The position numbers and the translations under genes are program-made. Shown here piece after piece: positions 1 through 13,079 of a stretch of 64,000 nucleotides of DNA; the first letter of the stretch is position 1, and every line of letters begins with the position of its first letter. The DNA comes from Monilinia fructicola (taxonomy: Eukaryota; Ascomycota; Leotiomycetes; Helotiales; Sclerotiniaceae), in contig VICG01000005.1 of NCBI GenBank assembly GCA_008692225.1, positions 715,001 to 779,000 of the forward strand, in the 5' to 3' direction. A model generated the notes under the pieces. It saw nothing but the letters and a program-made list of their open reading frames with translations. It did no database searches and was not told where the DNA came from.

Positions 1-2775
1 GATGGTATTAGGCATGAGTGACAATGATCGGGCTCTCAAATCCTCGATTTCTCGAACTGCCTTTCCAACAATGACCTTTGCACTACGTGTTTGAGTAATG
101 ACAGCTTCGGTTTTCTTGGAGAAATGTTGAAAGAGCTCGTCATCTTCCTCTTGACTAGGAATGATAGCTTGCACCATTGTCCTGGTAGACGCAATGGCAG
201 CAGCTGCATTTTCAAGCTGGCTCTGCATAATGAGAGTACGCATATGAATCTCATCCGCGTAACTAGCAAGACCAGCTGAGATATGAACCTCGGCAAGATG
301 AGACATAAGAGCAATAGTACGTTGCAATTCACTAGCACATTGCTTTTCCTTCAACTCATCCCTCCTCAGGCCGTCTATCCATCCATTGAGGGCTCTCTCT
401 ACGGGTTCGAGTTCATATAGTGCTCCCTCATATTTTCCAAACTCCTCTATCGAGCAGTGGCTGATTGCATTAACGAAACGATCACACATAGCGCCAACCC
501 ATACAAGTTTGTCAAGGACGTCACAACCAGCGAATATATCATCCTCGTGACCAGTAGGTGGATTTCCATTCACTCTCTCTTTGACAAATCCGTGCAAAAG
601 ATTTGCTTTGAAAGCTACACGTCGGAACCTTAGTAGTGCCAAGATCGAATCTCTTTCTGCACTGAACCCATCAGGTAAGAACAATTGGACGATCGACAAA
701 TGCTCCGATGCCTCTTGAGCGTCTAAGCGACGCAATTCGAGCTCAATTGTCTTTGACCTGTGTTTTGGCAGCAGAAACTTGGAGCTTTAGGTTCAAGTCT
801 TGCATTGCACGTGATCGACTGTTCAACTGTTCGGATTCTGTTTCTGTGACGGCGTGTGATGCTCTCATATCCTCCAAATCACTTTGCAAATTGGTTACTA
901 ACTCACGGAATCTTGATAGGGTATACTCCATGTCGTCCAACGTCTCATCTTGTTGCGCTGCTCGTCTTGCTTGCTCATTGATAATGCTTTCTTTGAAGTC
1001 AATTTCTTCTTGCATCTCTTTCTCTGTTTCGACATGATTGATCTCAAGCTCATCATTAAGTTCTTTCAAGCTTTCGAGGTCCTCTATCGTGACCTTGAGT
1101 TCCTCAATCTGCTCACTCATACTCATGTTTCGATCAGTAAGTTCTTCAATCATATCTTCAGCACCTAGGGCATTATCGAGTTGTTGGCGAAGGTCCTCGA
1201 TAACAGATTCTGATTGAGCAAGCTTCCCTTTCACCATATCATAATTCTCTTTCACACTGCCGAGATCTCGAACATCCTCTTGTAAACTCTTGATCTCGTC
1301 TTTAAGCTCGGCTTCGGCTTGTTGCGTCAGATCCCGGAGCCTTAAAAGAGCCTCTGTTAACCTCTCATTCTTCCTCTCCATTTGTAAATAGCTCTGACTA
1401 GTTTTTTCTTCTGCGCTCATTTCTCCCCCCAATTCCGTATTCTCTTCTCGTAGAACCTCAACCTCTAGCTCCAGCTCTTCTGTTTTTAGTTTTAGAGCAT
1501 CCAATTCAGTTCTAAGCACTTCCGCGGTCTCTTCTGCCATCTCCCTATCTAGTGTTGCCATCTCAAGGATTGATTCATGCTCAGCCTGCATGCCTTCGGC
1601 CTCCTCGAACCGAGCGGTTAATTCTTTCACCTGTTTTCGCAAATCTGTAAGTTCTTGTTGCTGAGGTTGATATTTCGCCTGCAACTTTTGGATAACGCCC
1701 TCAAATTTCTCCTTTTCTGCTTGCACATTTTCCAAGGCTTTCAGCTTCTCTCTATCCTCCATTCGTTTCTTCTCCATTACTCTAAGCTTTGTTTTCAGAT
1801 CCTCAATCTCCCGGCTAGCTGCTGTACTCGTTGCACCACGCTGTGCTGCTGGTGAAGATTCTCGCCCCCCTCGTGATAGTACGGGACTTAGAGCTTGTGG
1901 AGAGATTTGGCCTGTGTCACTCCTCAATGAAGGTGAAAGAAGTACGTCTTCATCAACCGTTTCGTGAGTTCCATCGCTAAGATGACCTGCACTGACTTGA
2001 CTAGAGCCTGATGGTACACGATCGGTACCAGGTCGAAGTGAGCGTTTGGGAGCCAAAGATGTGGAACGGGCACCAGTTGTTCTTGCTGCAGCCCCCCCTA
2101 TTCTATTTCCCACACCACTGCCTCCAGCTAACGCTTTACCTCGTCCTGCAGGTGGGGGTGGGGGCCCCATTGATGTTCGGTTGGTTACAGATGATGGTCG
2201 TGGTTTTGAGACGCCGGCAGAGGGTGCTCGAGAATGCGCGGGTGTCCCAGTTCGTGGAGTCGAGGCTGCTGAAGCACCGGCAGAATATAGCTGTTTTGTA
2301 GGAGACTTCGTGGGAGACTAGACTTAGCATTAGAGTATGTATAGTATGAGTATCAATAAGATTATGTACATACACGAAGGCCAGATGGGCCTCTTGCCAT
2401 GGGGCTTGGGCTGGGAGCATTCATGCTTTTCCTCTTAACCACACCATTATCTGGCACAGAACTTGTCCTCCGCGCCACTGGAGCTATAACACTGGTTGGC
2501 CGGCCTGGTTTCTTTGCAGGAGCAGGCGCTTTCGGGGGTGGTGCAGGCCGATCGATAATCGTAACAGTGGAAGGACGAACAAACATTCCCCGCCCCATTT
2601 CGCACTGGAAATACCGTTTTCCCAAAACACTGCCATCATTCTTTCCTCCTCCCTCCTCTAACTCGACTCCGATCCAATCCCCTGCAGCGAATATCGGATC
2701 GGTTCCTATGTAGAGAATAGTTCCTATTGCACCATTTCCAAGCTCAACCGTTTGGCCAATTTCGAATTCGGCCAT
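1..2775 (-). CDS. ro-3: Dynactin p150-Glued large subunit (N-terminal part, runs off the window)
   Basis: Large subunit of dynactin, the cofactor that links dynein to cargo and microtubules. Exon 1 (2775-2374) starts at the ATG at 2775 and encodes a CAP-Gly domain in residues 1-75, with GKNDGSVLGKRYF and a basic Ser/Pro tail after it. A 56-nt intron (2373-2318, GTATGT...CTAG) joins in phase 0 to exon 2. Exon 2 carries a Ser/Pro linker and then several hundred residues of Glu/Leu-rich coiled coil. At 752-754 the frame must shift by one base: one T too many on the + strand turns ...AAKTQVK into a stop, while the next frame continues the same coiled coil as TIELELRRLDAQEASEHL and stays open to base 1. 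The C-terminal third lies outside. The family assignment is firm; the break is most likely a sequence error. Confidence 0.95.
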
Positions 2776-3634
2776 GATTTACAAATCATCTGAGAGATAT
2801 TTAAACTATAGTTCAATAGTTCACGCTCCAAAAAGCCGTGAGAATTTGTCGCTTCTAAGTAAATAATCGAATGGTTGACAATGCTGTCCTGTGGTCGCGT
2901 TCGCGTTGAAACGGAATATTATTACGTAATCAGTATGGTGCTCCTGCTGGTTGTGAGACAGTTATTGATATCACATCACCAAAGAATCTCCAATGTGAAT
3001 CCATGGGTATTTGTATTCACATTGGATTTGGTTGCATTTTTAAAGAGTGTTTATTTTTCTCATTTTTTTGATATTCTAGTAATAGGTAATCATTGTCTCT
3101 CTCCTCTCGACTGGTGTCAGAGATCAGCTCCATGAAAATAATGACATTATTTACTTCAATTTAAAGATATCCCCTATTTACCCCTTAATTAATAACCACA
3201 AACTTAATGCTCGAAATGGCTCTAATCAGTGTTTCCAAGATTTCAAATTGCAGTGCGGCGATGGAGGGCTTTTGCTTCTTTGACATATTCCAGATACCAA
3301 ATCAGTTTGATATCGAACCTGTGCGGAACAATGAATCATTTGAAATACCTACTGAACCATATTGAAAACCTCACAGCTTTCCAACAGCTTTTCAGCTAGA
3401 GGAGGCGGTATTAGAAAGCTTTCAAAGTTCGAAAGCAGGCGTGAAGTATTGGACGTCCAGGTTTGACTAGCACATGTGTTTGTTGATTTGGGTTAATGGA
3501 CAGGAACGAAGTAAATACACTGCTTCAGAAATCACAAGCTGGGAAATTATTTTGTTGTGATTTGATGTCCAATAACACTTATACAAACACCATCATTCAA
3601 TGTTTTCCTCTTGCGCCCCTTATCAACACCATCA
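2776..3634. other. Intergenic: dynactin promoter side and fasciclin 3' side
   Basis: No gene seen. It separates the dynactin start from the stop of the fasciclin gene. The sequence is of ordinary composition, and short open frames here show no family resemblance or splice logic. Confidence 0.6.
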
Positions 3635-4967
3635 CTATAAGAGCATAACAGCAGCTCCCACAACCGCCACCACTACACCTCCCAGACCCTCTACACCTGC
3701 TCTTCTCTCACCCGCTCCCGTCTTATCATTTGTTCCAGTAGCAGCACTGGGCGCTGTGGTTGTTGCCGTAATCCCACTAGTAAAAGGTGCATTAGGTGCA
3801 CTTGTCGCACCTTCGTATGCAATTGGTTGAGTGGTCGCAGTAGGGTTTTCAACCACTGTTGCATTGGCGGGGTTAAGAACGTTGTCGATAACATGCATGA
3901 CACCGTTGGAGACGATGATATCAGTGGTGATTACTTGAGCGCTGTTGACGAATACCTTGGAGTTTTCGGCAGTAACGGTTAAGGATTGGCCCTCGAGGGT
4001 AGGGAGGGACTCGTTAGCGAGACCGGTGGCAAGGAAAGTAGAGTATCCGACCTGATAGTGGATTGGTTAGTTTAGTTACATAATCCAGTAATGGAATGGG
4101 GAGGAAAAAAGGAATGAAACGTACGGTGCCGTTAATAACGTGATATTTTAGAATTTCACTGAGTTGTGTAACAGGGAGAGCAGCTGCTGTGTTTCCAATC
4201 TTCTCAAAGGCTTCATTAGAAGGAGCGAAAATGGTGACATCTTTGATAGAGTCGACTGGATCTATGAGGGATGTGGTTTTGAGGGCACCCGCAAGAGATA
4301 AAAGGTTTGAGTCAATGGCTGACATGGCAGGAGAGAGGGGAATGGTAAGGACTGTATCAATAATGTGCATTACGCCACCAGTGAACATGATATCCTGATA
4401 TTATGTTAGATCTGAGCTCCAATGCATTCAAAGAATGAGCAGAATCTGGGGAATGACTTACAGTCTGTGTAGTTTTACTCTTCTCTTTCAATCCAGTTGT
4501 CACAACAGCATTTGAACCGTCCAAAACAACCTGCACAACTTGTCCACCAGTAACTTGAGTGTAAGTTGGGTTTGTCAGAAGCGTGGGAACAAATTGCGCC
4601 TCCTTTGTAAATTTGCTGGCTGGGAAAGTGCCGTTCAAGACGTGATATTCAAGAATAGCTGCCACAACATCGGTCTTACCAGCTGCAGCCTTATTCTCTG
4701 GCACAGCAAGGAACTTGGTGAAGGCAGCATTGGATGGTGCCAGGATTGTGATTCCTGAGGAGCTGTTGGAAAGAGCACGGACAAGCTGGGGTTGTTGCCC
4801 AAGGAGCACTGCGAAAGTCAATATAGTAGGATGAAAAGCGAATTAGACAACTTACTTGAGAGAGTAGAGAGAGTTGCATTGTTAGCCGCAATTGCCTCGG
4901 AGAGGGACATTTGAGCGGTGACGCTTGAGGCAAGCAGCGCCAGCGAGAAGAGTGATGGTGTATACAT
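3635..4967 (-). CDS. Secreted, probably GPI-anchored fasciclin (FAS1) repeat protein
   Basis: Four exons, 4967-4856, 4808-4462, 4394-4125 and 4051-3635, give 381 residues with no frame problem. Introns are 47, 67 and 73 nt with GTAAGT, GTAAGT and GTACGT donors. Residues 1-19 (MYTPSLFSLALLASSVTAQ) are a signal peptide. Two FAS1 domains follow; the ITILAPSNAAF and VTIFAPSNEAF blocks and the paired EYHVLNGT and KYHVINGT blocks are the conserved FAS1 motifs, and HIIDTVL and HVIDNVL mark the domain ends. A Thr/Ser/Ala-rich stretch then leads to a hydrophobic C-terminus (VVVAVVGAAVMLL), the shape of a GPI-attachment signal. FAS1 proteins act in adhesion and in the cell wall; the partner here is unknown. 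The start is the only ATG that gives a signal peptide in frame. Confidence 0.92.
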
Positions 4968-6286
4968 TATTATGGAAGGGGTAGTAATAGGATCAACTGT
5001 TACTCAAATTTACTTTGCACTGCAAATATTAAAAGAATAAGAAGGTCTGGATAACTATCAAAATCACCGAGCAAGGAAAATTTGGGAGAGATGGAAAGAC
5101 AAGTTATATAACTGGTGCAGGAAGGTTTCTCACAAGTGCAAAGCGGAATTTGGAAACGCCCCGCAGAGGGGATATACTCGCAACTACATCTCTCAGACCA
5201 AAGGCCTCAAGGCTAGGAACCTTTGATACCGAAGGATCGTGTCCATGGTAGATTTGAGTCTGCAGAAAGTTGCACAGACCTCAGGACTTCGGGAAAGGGG
5301 TCACCGGGTGTACCAGTCAATTGCCACTACAAGGAGGAATGCCTAAAGCAGACTTTCCAAACCCAAGACCTCCATATACAAGAAAGGCAGCTAGAGATAG
5401 TAGGGAGGGTTATTCCTCTAGAGAAACACGTTCAGTAACATTTGAGATTACAAGTTAAATTATAAGGTAAAAATGAGGTTAATTGATATGTGGAGCATGT
5501 ATGAAACGAGGAGTCCAGATTTCAAACGTGGGGTACGATTGGTTGCATGAATGTCAAAGCTACTCAAACACGAAAGAAACGTTGAAACGAACAAATATTT
5601 GGCTCGCAGTGGAAATCCAATACTCGTAGATTGCTTGAAGGAGAAAAGTTGGGATTCTGGGTGGTACCGGCATCCTTGATCACGCATTCTACCACTGTCA
5701 TACGAGTAGAATTTGTCAAGGAGATTGAATTCCAATTCAATACCGCAACTTACTACGATGGATTTGTCATGAGTTCTTCTAGATATCACAGAAGTATTCA
5801 AAGCACAGTGCCAGATACCAAAATGAACTCTTGACATTAGGTTGAGCACTTGCTTCATAGAAGAAAAAGGTTACACCCATGCGCATCGCAATACTGAGGT
5901 ATGCCAAGGACATTCATTTTTGCCATCCGTAATTACCATTTTTAATCATTTGCTCCTGGAAAACTGCGTGAGTCTTACAAGGCGAATATGATCGCACGGA
6001 AGGAACGGGTACCTGAACTCTTTAAAGGTCGAGGAATGATTTGGTAGGGTAATTCATAACAACTATTGGTATTTGCAGGGTAAAGCAAGGCAGTATCCTC
6101 TTTTATGTACTTTGGGTATCCCTTTATCAATTCTTCGACCTCAAATCCTTCGAGACAGATGCTCAAGACTCATGTGTTCTTCAGCCTCATGTGATTTAGG
6201 GTATGCGGTTCCTGGCAAGCGCAACAACTTTGCCATATTTTCATTTCCTGGAGACAAAGTCTTAAGTCCAACTGTTCAGTTTCGAA
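4968..6286. other. Intergenic: fasciclin promoter, tsc13 3' flank
   Basis: About 1.3 kb with several short open frames on both strands, none with a recognisable domain, signal peptide or plausible splice partner. I see no gene here. Part of 4968-5200 should hold the fasciclin promoter. Confidence 0.5.
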
Positions 6287-7361
6287 TTATCCAGTAAGCT
6301 CCTTGATGAAGGCCCCGGGTGTAGGAAAAAGCGCATTTCTCTTCTTCTTATACTTATCACCGAAATCATCACGATATTGCCTTTCCTTCTTGATAGCCCA
6401 TTGCCTCATCTGTGCTGTCCCAACAATAGTGAAAATGACCGTGCTCCAACTCTTGGTCACCAATATCATCCCAATCCATGCCAGTGTTTTCGAAGAAATA
6501 ATTAGGGCATGTTACCATGGAGAAACCATAACCTTGGGGAATTCCGCGTTCAGTTCCACCCGGCGAGCGAAGGTTGGAAAGAGTAAGATGGGTTTTGAGA
6601 TTAGAGAGCTCGCCAAAGAGGTAGAGAGCCACTCCAGCAATATTCAGATAGTCCAATGTTGGCGAGGAGAGAGCGGTGTATGATGAAGGGGCGTATATGA
6701 AGTAGGCGATGTAGAGACCGCTAAGGAGCCAGTAGTGAGCGCAGTTTTTGAAGATGTTTCGCGCTGGCATCGTGGACAGTGAGAAGCGATGGACAAAGAT
6801 TGTTTCATATTCGCGTTTGATGAAATGAAGAACTATAAGGGTCATAGAGAGAAGTTGAGAATTGGATAGAGGGGCAATAGAGGTGGTGGGATGCGAGTAG
6901 ATGTAAGGACGGAGAAGAGGGAATCCGAGGTGGATTAAGATAGGCCCGAGGTATTCGATTATGTAGACAGTTCGCCAGCCTAATTGAGGGCCTATGACCG
7001 GTGTTAATGTGAGTTTGATGTGTATTATTTGCGTGATGAGCAGCAATTATATACCTAGGTCTTTGATCAAGATTTCCTTTCCGATAATCACTTCTTTATG
7101 CTGAGAAATGAAGGCTTTCCTATCTTTCAAAATCTTCTTGTGTTCTGGGTCAAAGATACCGAATCGATTGGGGTCCCAGCCTCCGGCTTGTTTGGCCAAT
7201 TTATCTTTAACATCTTGAACCGTAGTTGTTTCGTCGATATCGATAGATGTAGGAAGACGTTTAATGGGGTTTTTAGGAGCTTTCAAAGTTAGTTTTAGGA
7301 GGATGTTCAATGGTGGATTGGGAATCTTACAGCGATTTGTGACCTTCAAAGTGACTGCCAT
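6287..7361 (-). CDS. TSC13: Very-long-chain enoyl-CoA reductase (TSC13/TER family)
   Basis: Last step of the ER fatty-acid elongation cycle, reducing trans-2-enoyl-CoA for sphingolipid acyl chains. Exon 1 (7361-7055) begins at the first ATG (MAVTLKV) and encodes the ubiquitin-like N-terminal domain. A 63-nt intron (7054-6992, GTATAT...TAG) leads to exon 2 (6991-6287) with membrane segments, the family signature HFIKREYETIFVHRFS followed by TMP, and PNYFFE. Right after PNYFFE the frame breaks: the T run at 6487-6490 (+ strand) seems one base too long. Removing one gives TLAWIGMILVTKSWST and the normal basic C-terminal region to the TAA at 6289-6287. The corrected length is about 336 residues, with an end somewhat longer than the yeast one (FPTPGAFIKELTG). 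TSC13 is essential in yeast, which argues against a true pseudogene. Confidence 0.93.
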
Positions 7362-9113
7362 CCTCAAAAATATACACTTTATACTTAATGGTATATAAAT
7401 TGAATGGTTTAGTCAAGATTGTTGAGGTTTTAAAATGGCATTTTGCGCTTGCTAGCTGTCAAGCTTCAGACAGGGCACGGAATACACATCAACAACTTGC
7501 CGACTTCATCACATGACATCATATCATAACCTTAACTTACCTAGCACGTGCCTAGATAGGTCGAACTAAATGAGCGCTAGCGATGTGACTAGACATGAGC
7601 TGAGCTCTTCATTTCACCATTTCTTCATACTTTCTTTTCCCTTTCTTCCCTCATTATAATGTATCATGGCATTATGATTTCTTTTCACTCCAAACTTCAT
7701 ATCTATACCGATTGGTTAATTCATAAATCATGAGATCTACCAGACTAGAACTATCATATACCACTACAATACCTTGCATTGAGCCTTTATCAATCCTTGA
7801 TCTGCAAGCCATCTTCTCCTCATCATTCTGCGAGGAGACGAATTCGGAACTACTTGAGCTTTAGAAGCCCCTGCTTTAGTTAATGCAAGACAGCGAATAA
7901 ATAAGAGGAGAATGTTGAGTTTGATTGACCCTTTGATTGAGGGGTTGGCTGAACAGTATCTGTCCAGCAGCCACTGCTTGACCTAGAAAAGTGGTGTTGT
8001 ACTGATCGACATGTCTATGTGGAAAGTCTCACTTGCGGTTCTCAGCAAGACAAATCTATCTCTAGCTTAAAAGAAACATCGCTGGTTTTGGATGAACAAT
8101 ACTTCAGTCTTCTGATTTTCTCTTATTAGTTACCTACTTGTAGGTATATATCGGATGCCTTAGTGACTGTCAGATCATTCCTGTCTACTCATATCAATCT
8201 CTGAATGGTGGCTTGCGGGGTCGGCTACAAAGAATCAATTGACACTGATGTTGTGTCTTCAAATCCCTTCTTGACAAACCAATCAAATATCTGAATGGCT
8301 TTAGAACATCCGTATTCGTCGTTGCATAAGTTTGTGCAACTAGATGAATCACTTATTTCTTTATGTGAGAGGCAACTCAATGATACATTGTTCCACATTC
8401 ATGGCAAATTTCAATTGGAGCCATTTCCAAATCTGCGATTTTGCATCAATGTACGAAATCTGGAGACTCCAATAAATTGCCCAATAAATTTCAAGTATTT
8501 CAGCCTCTCTGGCGTTAGAGTAGCTCAAGCGATGATCAATGCAACCCTTCAATTTTATATCTATCCAATTTGATTGGATCAAAATGAAGTAGATCATCAA
8601 TTCGGCTTCACATTCTCTTATAAGTTTTGGCTGTGAACCTGTGAAGTTACATGTACTGCAGCATCCTGCGCCAATAACAAAACACGGCAGGAGTCTATCT
8701 AATCGAGGGGAAAGCTCCTTCCCTTGCTCCCTTCCTCGGCTGCATACTAGGTAGCTCAGCTCCAGCTTGCTCTTTCGTTCTTTCCAACCTCTCGTTATTT
8801 TTCTCTCGTACCATACATACATCATTACCCTCATGCTTTCTTTCTCAACGCAAACAACTTGAAATCTCCATAACGTCTTTACCCTCGTTCGAGAGCGTGT
8901 CGTTCAATTGGATACAATACATACAGATACGATTCAGTATCACGTCAATCTGTCTCATGCAACAGTCGTGTCTGTTTTACAGTAACAAGTGATTAACTTT
9001 CTCAATGTAAGTCATGAACTACTCAGTTCTTTCTACTTATTAAATTATCATACCCACATCTTCAGATCTCAACTGGTAATAATAGCATAGAATAAGTTCA
9101 ACGATCAGTCGCA
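7362..9113. other. Divergent promoter region, tsc13 / linoleate diol synthase
   Basis: About 1.75 kb between two genes read away from each other. No coding gene seen; an open frame on + at 8295-8573 and its minus-strand counterpart have no family features. A GTAAGT at 9007 with an AG at 9065 could be a 5'-leader intron of the diol synthase gene, ending about 48 nt before its ATG (inference). Confidence 0.5.
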
Positions 9114-12100
9114 ATGATGAGACGTCTTTCGACAGTCTTCAAAAACAAAGACAAGGAGAACACTAAACCTTCTCCACCGTCCGCAGAAAATGAAGCAACT
9201 CCTTCAAGCGCTCCAGCTCGTCGTTTGACATTAGGTGTAACTAAGAAATCTACCAGTGGTACTGCAAGCTCTAATCCTCAAGCATTTGAAGGTCCCGATC
9301 ATAGTGTAAAACGCGCTGGCATTGTTGGGACACTCGAATCACTTGGAAAAGTCATTAGCACAGCTAATCGTCCTTTAAATACTGAAACGGGAGATGGCTC
9401 GTATGAGACGAAGCAGGAGCAAACGGGTTTGTTGGATGACCTGAAAGCAATGAGAATCAAGGATTTAGAAACATTGCAAATGACTTTGAAGCAAGAATTG
9501 GGATCCTCCAAACTGACAGACGATAAGACTATGCTTATGGAGAGAACAATTCAGGTAAACTAACGCTTTGATTTATTATACGTAAGCTAATGCTAGAAAG
9601 TTGGTTGCAAATCTCCCTGGAACTTCCAAGACTCGAGTTAAGCTTACCGAGACACTGGTTGATGGATTATGGAGTTCCCTGGAGCACCCCCCAGCTTCGA
9701 TGCTTGGCGACAAATACAACTATCGACAAGCTGATGGCTCGTGAGTATCCTGCCAGAACCATTCTGCAGCCTACTCATACTAATAATTCTTCGATCGCAG
9801 ATACAATAACATCAGGTTCCCTGACATTGGAAAAGCAGGGACAGCATACGCTCGTAGTGTTACTCCAAAAATTGTCCAGCCAAACCCAAAACCAGATCCA
9901 GGCCTCATATTCGACACCATCATGAGTCGTGAAAATGGTGGCTTCAAACCCCATCCAAATAACGTCTCATCGATGTTGTACTATATCGCAAGTATTATCA
10001 TTCATGACTGTTTTCGCACATCACACGACGATTTTAATATTTCGACGACCTCCTCATACCTGGATCTTTCCCCCCTTTATGGAAGCAACCAAGATGAACA
10101 AAACAATATGAGAACCCTTAAAAATGGAGAACTAAAACCGGATTGCTTCGCTGAAAAGAGGTTGCTAGGCTTCCCGCCTGGAGTCGGATGTATTCTTATC
10201 GTGAGTGACTGACAAAGAGAACTCAGATCGATAACTCACCTTTCAATAGATGTTCAATCGTTTTCACAACTATGTCGTGAATCAGTTAGCGACAATCAAC
10301 GAAAATGGACGCTTTACGCCCCCTAAAGACAGTCTACCTGATGACAAAAAGCAAGCAGCGTGGAAGAAGTACGATAATGACCTTTTCCAGACTGGGCGTC
10401 TTATCACCTGCGGTCTCTACATCAACATCATACTACTTGATTATTTACGCACAATTGTTGGATTAAATCGGGTCAATTCTACATGGTAAGAATTATTAGA
10501 AAGTAGGTAGAAATTGTGCATGGCTAATCAATGTAGGACGCTTGATCCTCGAATTGAGATGGAAAGAAATAGTAAGCCCGGAACTGTTGCTGGAGTTGGG
10601 AATCAATGCGCTGCTGAGTTCAACCTGTAAGCCTTTCTACCTTCTGTCTTTCTGCATGCGATCCTAATTATTTTAAGTGTGTACCGGTGGCACTCTTGTA
10701 TCAGTCAACGTGACGAGAAGTGGTCTGAGGAATTATACCTGAAAATTTTTGGAAAGAGCTACAAGGAAGTCTCCATGCAGGAGCTTCTCATTGGCTTGGG
10801 TAAGCTCGAAGCGATGACCCCAGAAGATCCTCTGCAGAGAGATTTCGCAGGCATGAAGAGAGGTAGTGATGGGAAACTCAATGATGATGACCTTGTCAGG
10901 GAACTAACCGCGAGTATCGAAGATCTGGCTGGATCATCAGGAGCAAACAATGTTCCTGCGGTACTTCGTGCCGTTGAAATTCTTGGAATGGAACAAGCTC
11001 GTGCATGGAAATGTGCCACCCTTAATGAATTCCGCAAGCACTTTGGCCTCAAACCGCATGAGAAGTTCTCAGACATAAATTCGGATCCGGTAGTCTATGA
11101 GAAGTTGAAGGTCCTATTTGATGAGCCAGACCTGGTTGAACTTTACGCTGGATTAGTTTGTGAGGATGCTAAGAAGCCTATGGACCCAGGCGTTGGTATT
11201 GGACCAACCTACACGATCAGCCGTAGCATTCTTTCTGATGCCGTAACGCTGGTTCGTGGAGATAGATTTTACACAACCGATTACCATCCAGCAAATCTCA
11301 CGAATTGGGGTGTTACTGAAGTTGACTACGATTTGAACGTCAACCAGGGCTGCGTTTTCTACAAATTGTTCATCCGAGCTTTTCCCAATCACTTCTCGTA
11401 TAACAGTATCTATGCTCATTATCCTCTCACAATCCCTTCAGAAAACAAGAAGATTATGGAAAAGCTCGGTCGCATAGATGACTACAGCTGGGAAAAGCCG
11501 ACCAAGATTCCAGAGAGAAAGAATATTGTCACTTATGATGGAGTCAAAAGCGTTCTTACTAACGGGGAGGTATTTGGTGTTGATCCTTGGCGTAAAGGTC
11601 TCGCTTTCCTCATGGGAAAACCAGGTATGAATACTGTTTCAAAAGATCTATATAGCTTGATACTAATACAATTTAGGAGCCAATTTTATGTTAGCTGGTG
11701 ATGGTGAGTTCTTTGCTGAGCGACGAAATCAAATGAAGGAATGCCTCTACCAAGACAAATGGCATGAGAGTGTCAAGAACTATTACGAAAGTATTGTTCC
11801 AACCCTTCTCAAGAAATGGTCTTACAACATCGGTGGCACAACTAATCAAGTTGATGTCATTCGCGATATTGATAATTCTGGTGAGAGATTTGTAGTCGTC
11901 AACCTTGTCATTCTTACCTAACACGATCTAGCTCACGTTTATTTTGCTTCAAACATCTTTCACCTTCCCCTCAAGAGTGAAGAAAATCCTAAAGGCGTGT
12001 ATACCGAGCATGAATTGTACATGGTATTGGCAGTTATCTTCATTGTAATATTCTTCGGCGATGTCGATCCAGCCAAAACCTTCCCATTACGTGCTACCGG

Positions 12101-13079
12101 TCTTCCTGTTACACAAGATCTCGGTCAACTAGTTGAGCAGAATGTCAACTTTATTTCAAAGACTAGTCTCGTATCTGGCATTGTTGATAATTTCATGGAG
12201 GAAAATAATGCACTCAAGGACTATGGTGTGCATATGGTGCGCCATTTGTTGAAGACTGGCTTGGGTGTTCATGAGACTGTGTTAGTAGTGCCTTTGATCG
12301 CTCATTATATTTACTGAAACTTTATAGATGGTCGCAAATTTTGCCTACCGCAGGAGCGATGGTAGCGAATCAAGCACAAGTTTTCGGTCAAGTGCTTGAC
12401 TACTACCTTGGCGATGGCAAAGAACATCTTCCAGAGATTAACCGTCTTGCAAAGCTCAATACGCCTGAGGCAGATGATATTCTTCTGCATTACCTCTTAG
12501 AAGGAATTCGTGAGTTATACTCCCTGCATGCAGTCTGATCCGTTCCCACCGCTAACTAATTTAAGGAATGTACGGCACATTTGGGGCTTATCGTACTTGT
12601 CATAAAGACATTACAATCAATGATGGACCGAGAAAAGTCGATTGCAGGCCTGGCGATTCTATCTTCACCAGTTTTGTAAGCCTTCCCCCTTCCAATACTT
12701 GCAGAATCGACTAATAAAATCCCAGGTGACACTTGCCCAGGATCCTAAAGTCTACCCAGACCCTAAGAAAGTCCGTCTTGACCGTCCTGTCGATTCTTAT
12801 CTCGTTTATGGCATCGGTCCGCACGCTTGTCTCGGCGGTGATGCTTCAAAGGTGGCCCTCACAGCCATGTTAAAATGTATTGGGCGGTTAGATAACTTAA
12901 GAAGAGCGCCAGGCCCTCAGGGTGAAATGAAGAAGATACCAAGAGAGGGTGGATTTTATGTTTACATGGACAAGATGATGAGCTCGGAATTCCCTTTCCC
13001 AACTACCATGAAAATCAACTGGGATGGTGGATTAAACGAACCAGTAACCGCGACGAAGGCGAAGGGGAAGAAAACTTGA
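9114..13079 (+). CDS. Linoleate diol synthase / Ppo oxylipin synthase (dioxygenase-P450 fusion)
   Basis: Bifunctional heme enzyme making psi-type oxylipins: an N-terminal cyclooxygenase-like dioxygenase forms the 8R-hydroperoxide and a C-terminal P450 isomerises it to a diol. Eleven exons (9114-9554, 9601-9740, 9801-10200, 10250-10485, 10537-10626, 10678-11624, 11677-11880, 11932-12280, 12328-12512, 12566-12675, 12726-13079) give an uninterrupted 1151 residues, normal for the family. Distal heme His is about residue 262 (IIIHDCF). The catalytic Tyr and proximal His are about 438 and 441 (YRWH). The isomerase Asn/Gln pair is about 950 and 953 (ANQAQ), the ExxR-like EGIR follows, and the thiolate Cys is about 1069 (GIGPHACLGG). 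All key residues of both halves are present, so both activities are expected. 5,8- and 7,8-diol synthases cannot be separated by eye. Such oxylipins influence sporulation in Aspergillus. Confidence 0.95.

Noticed and set aside
36..338. 100-residue open frame on the minus strand
   Set aside because: Lies antiphase within the dynactin coding region, whose own frame is open and family-like there.
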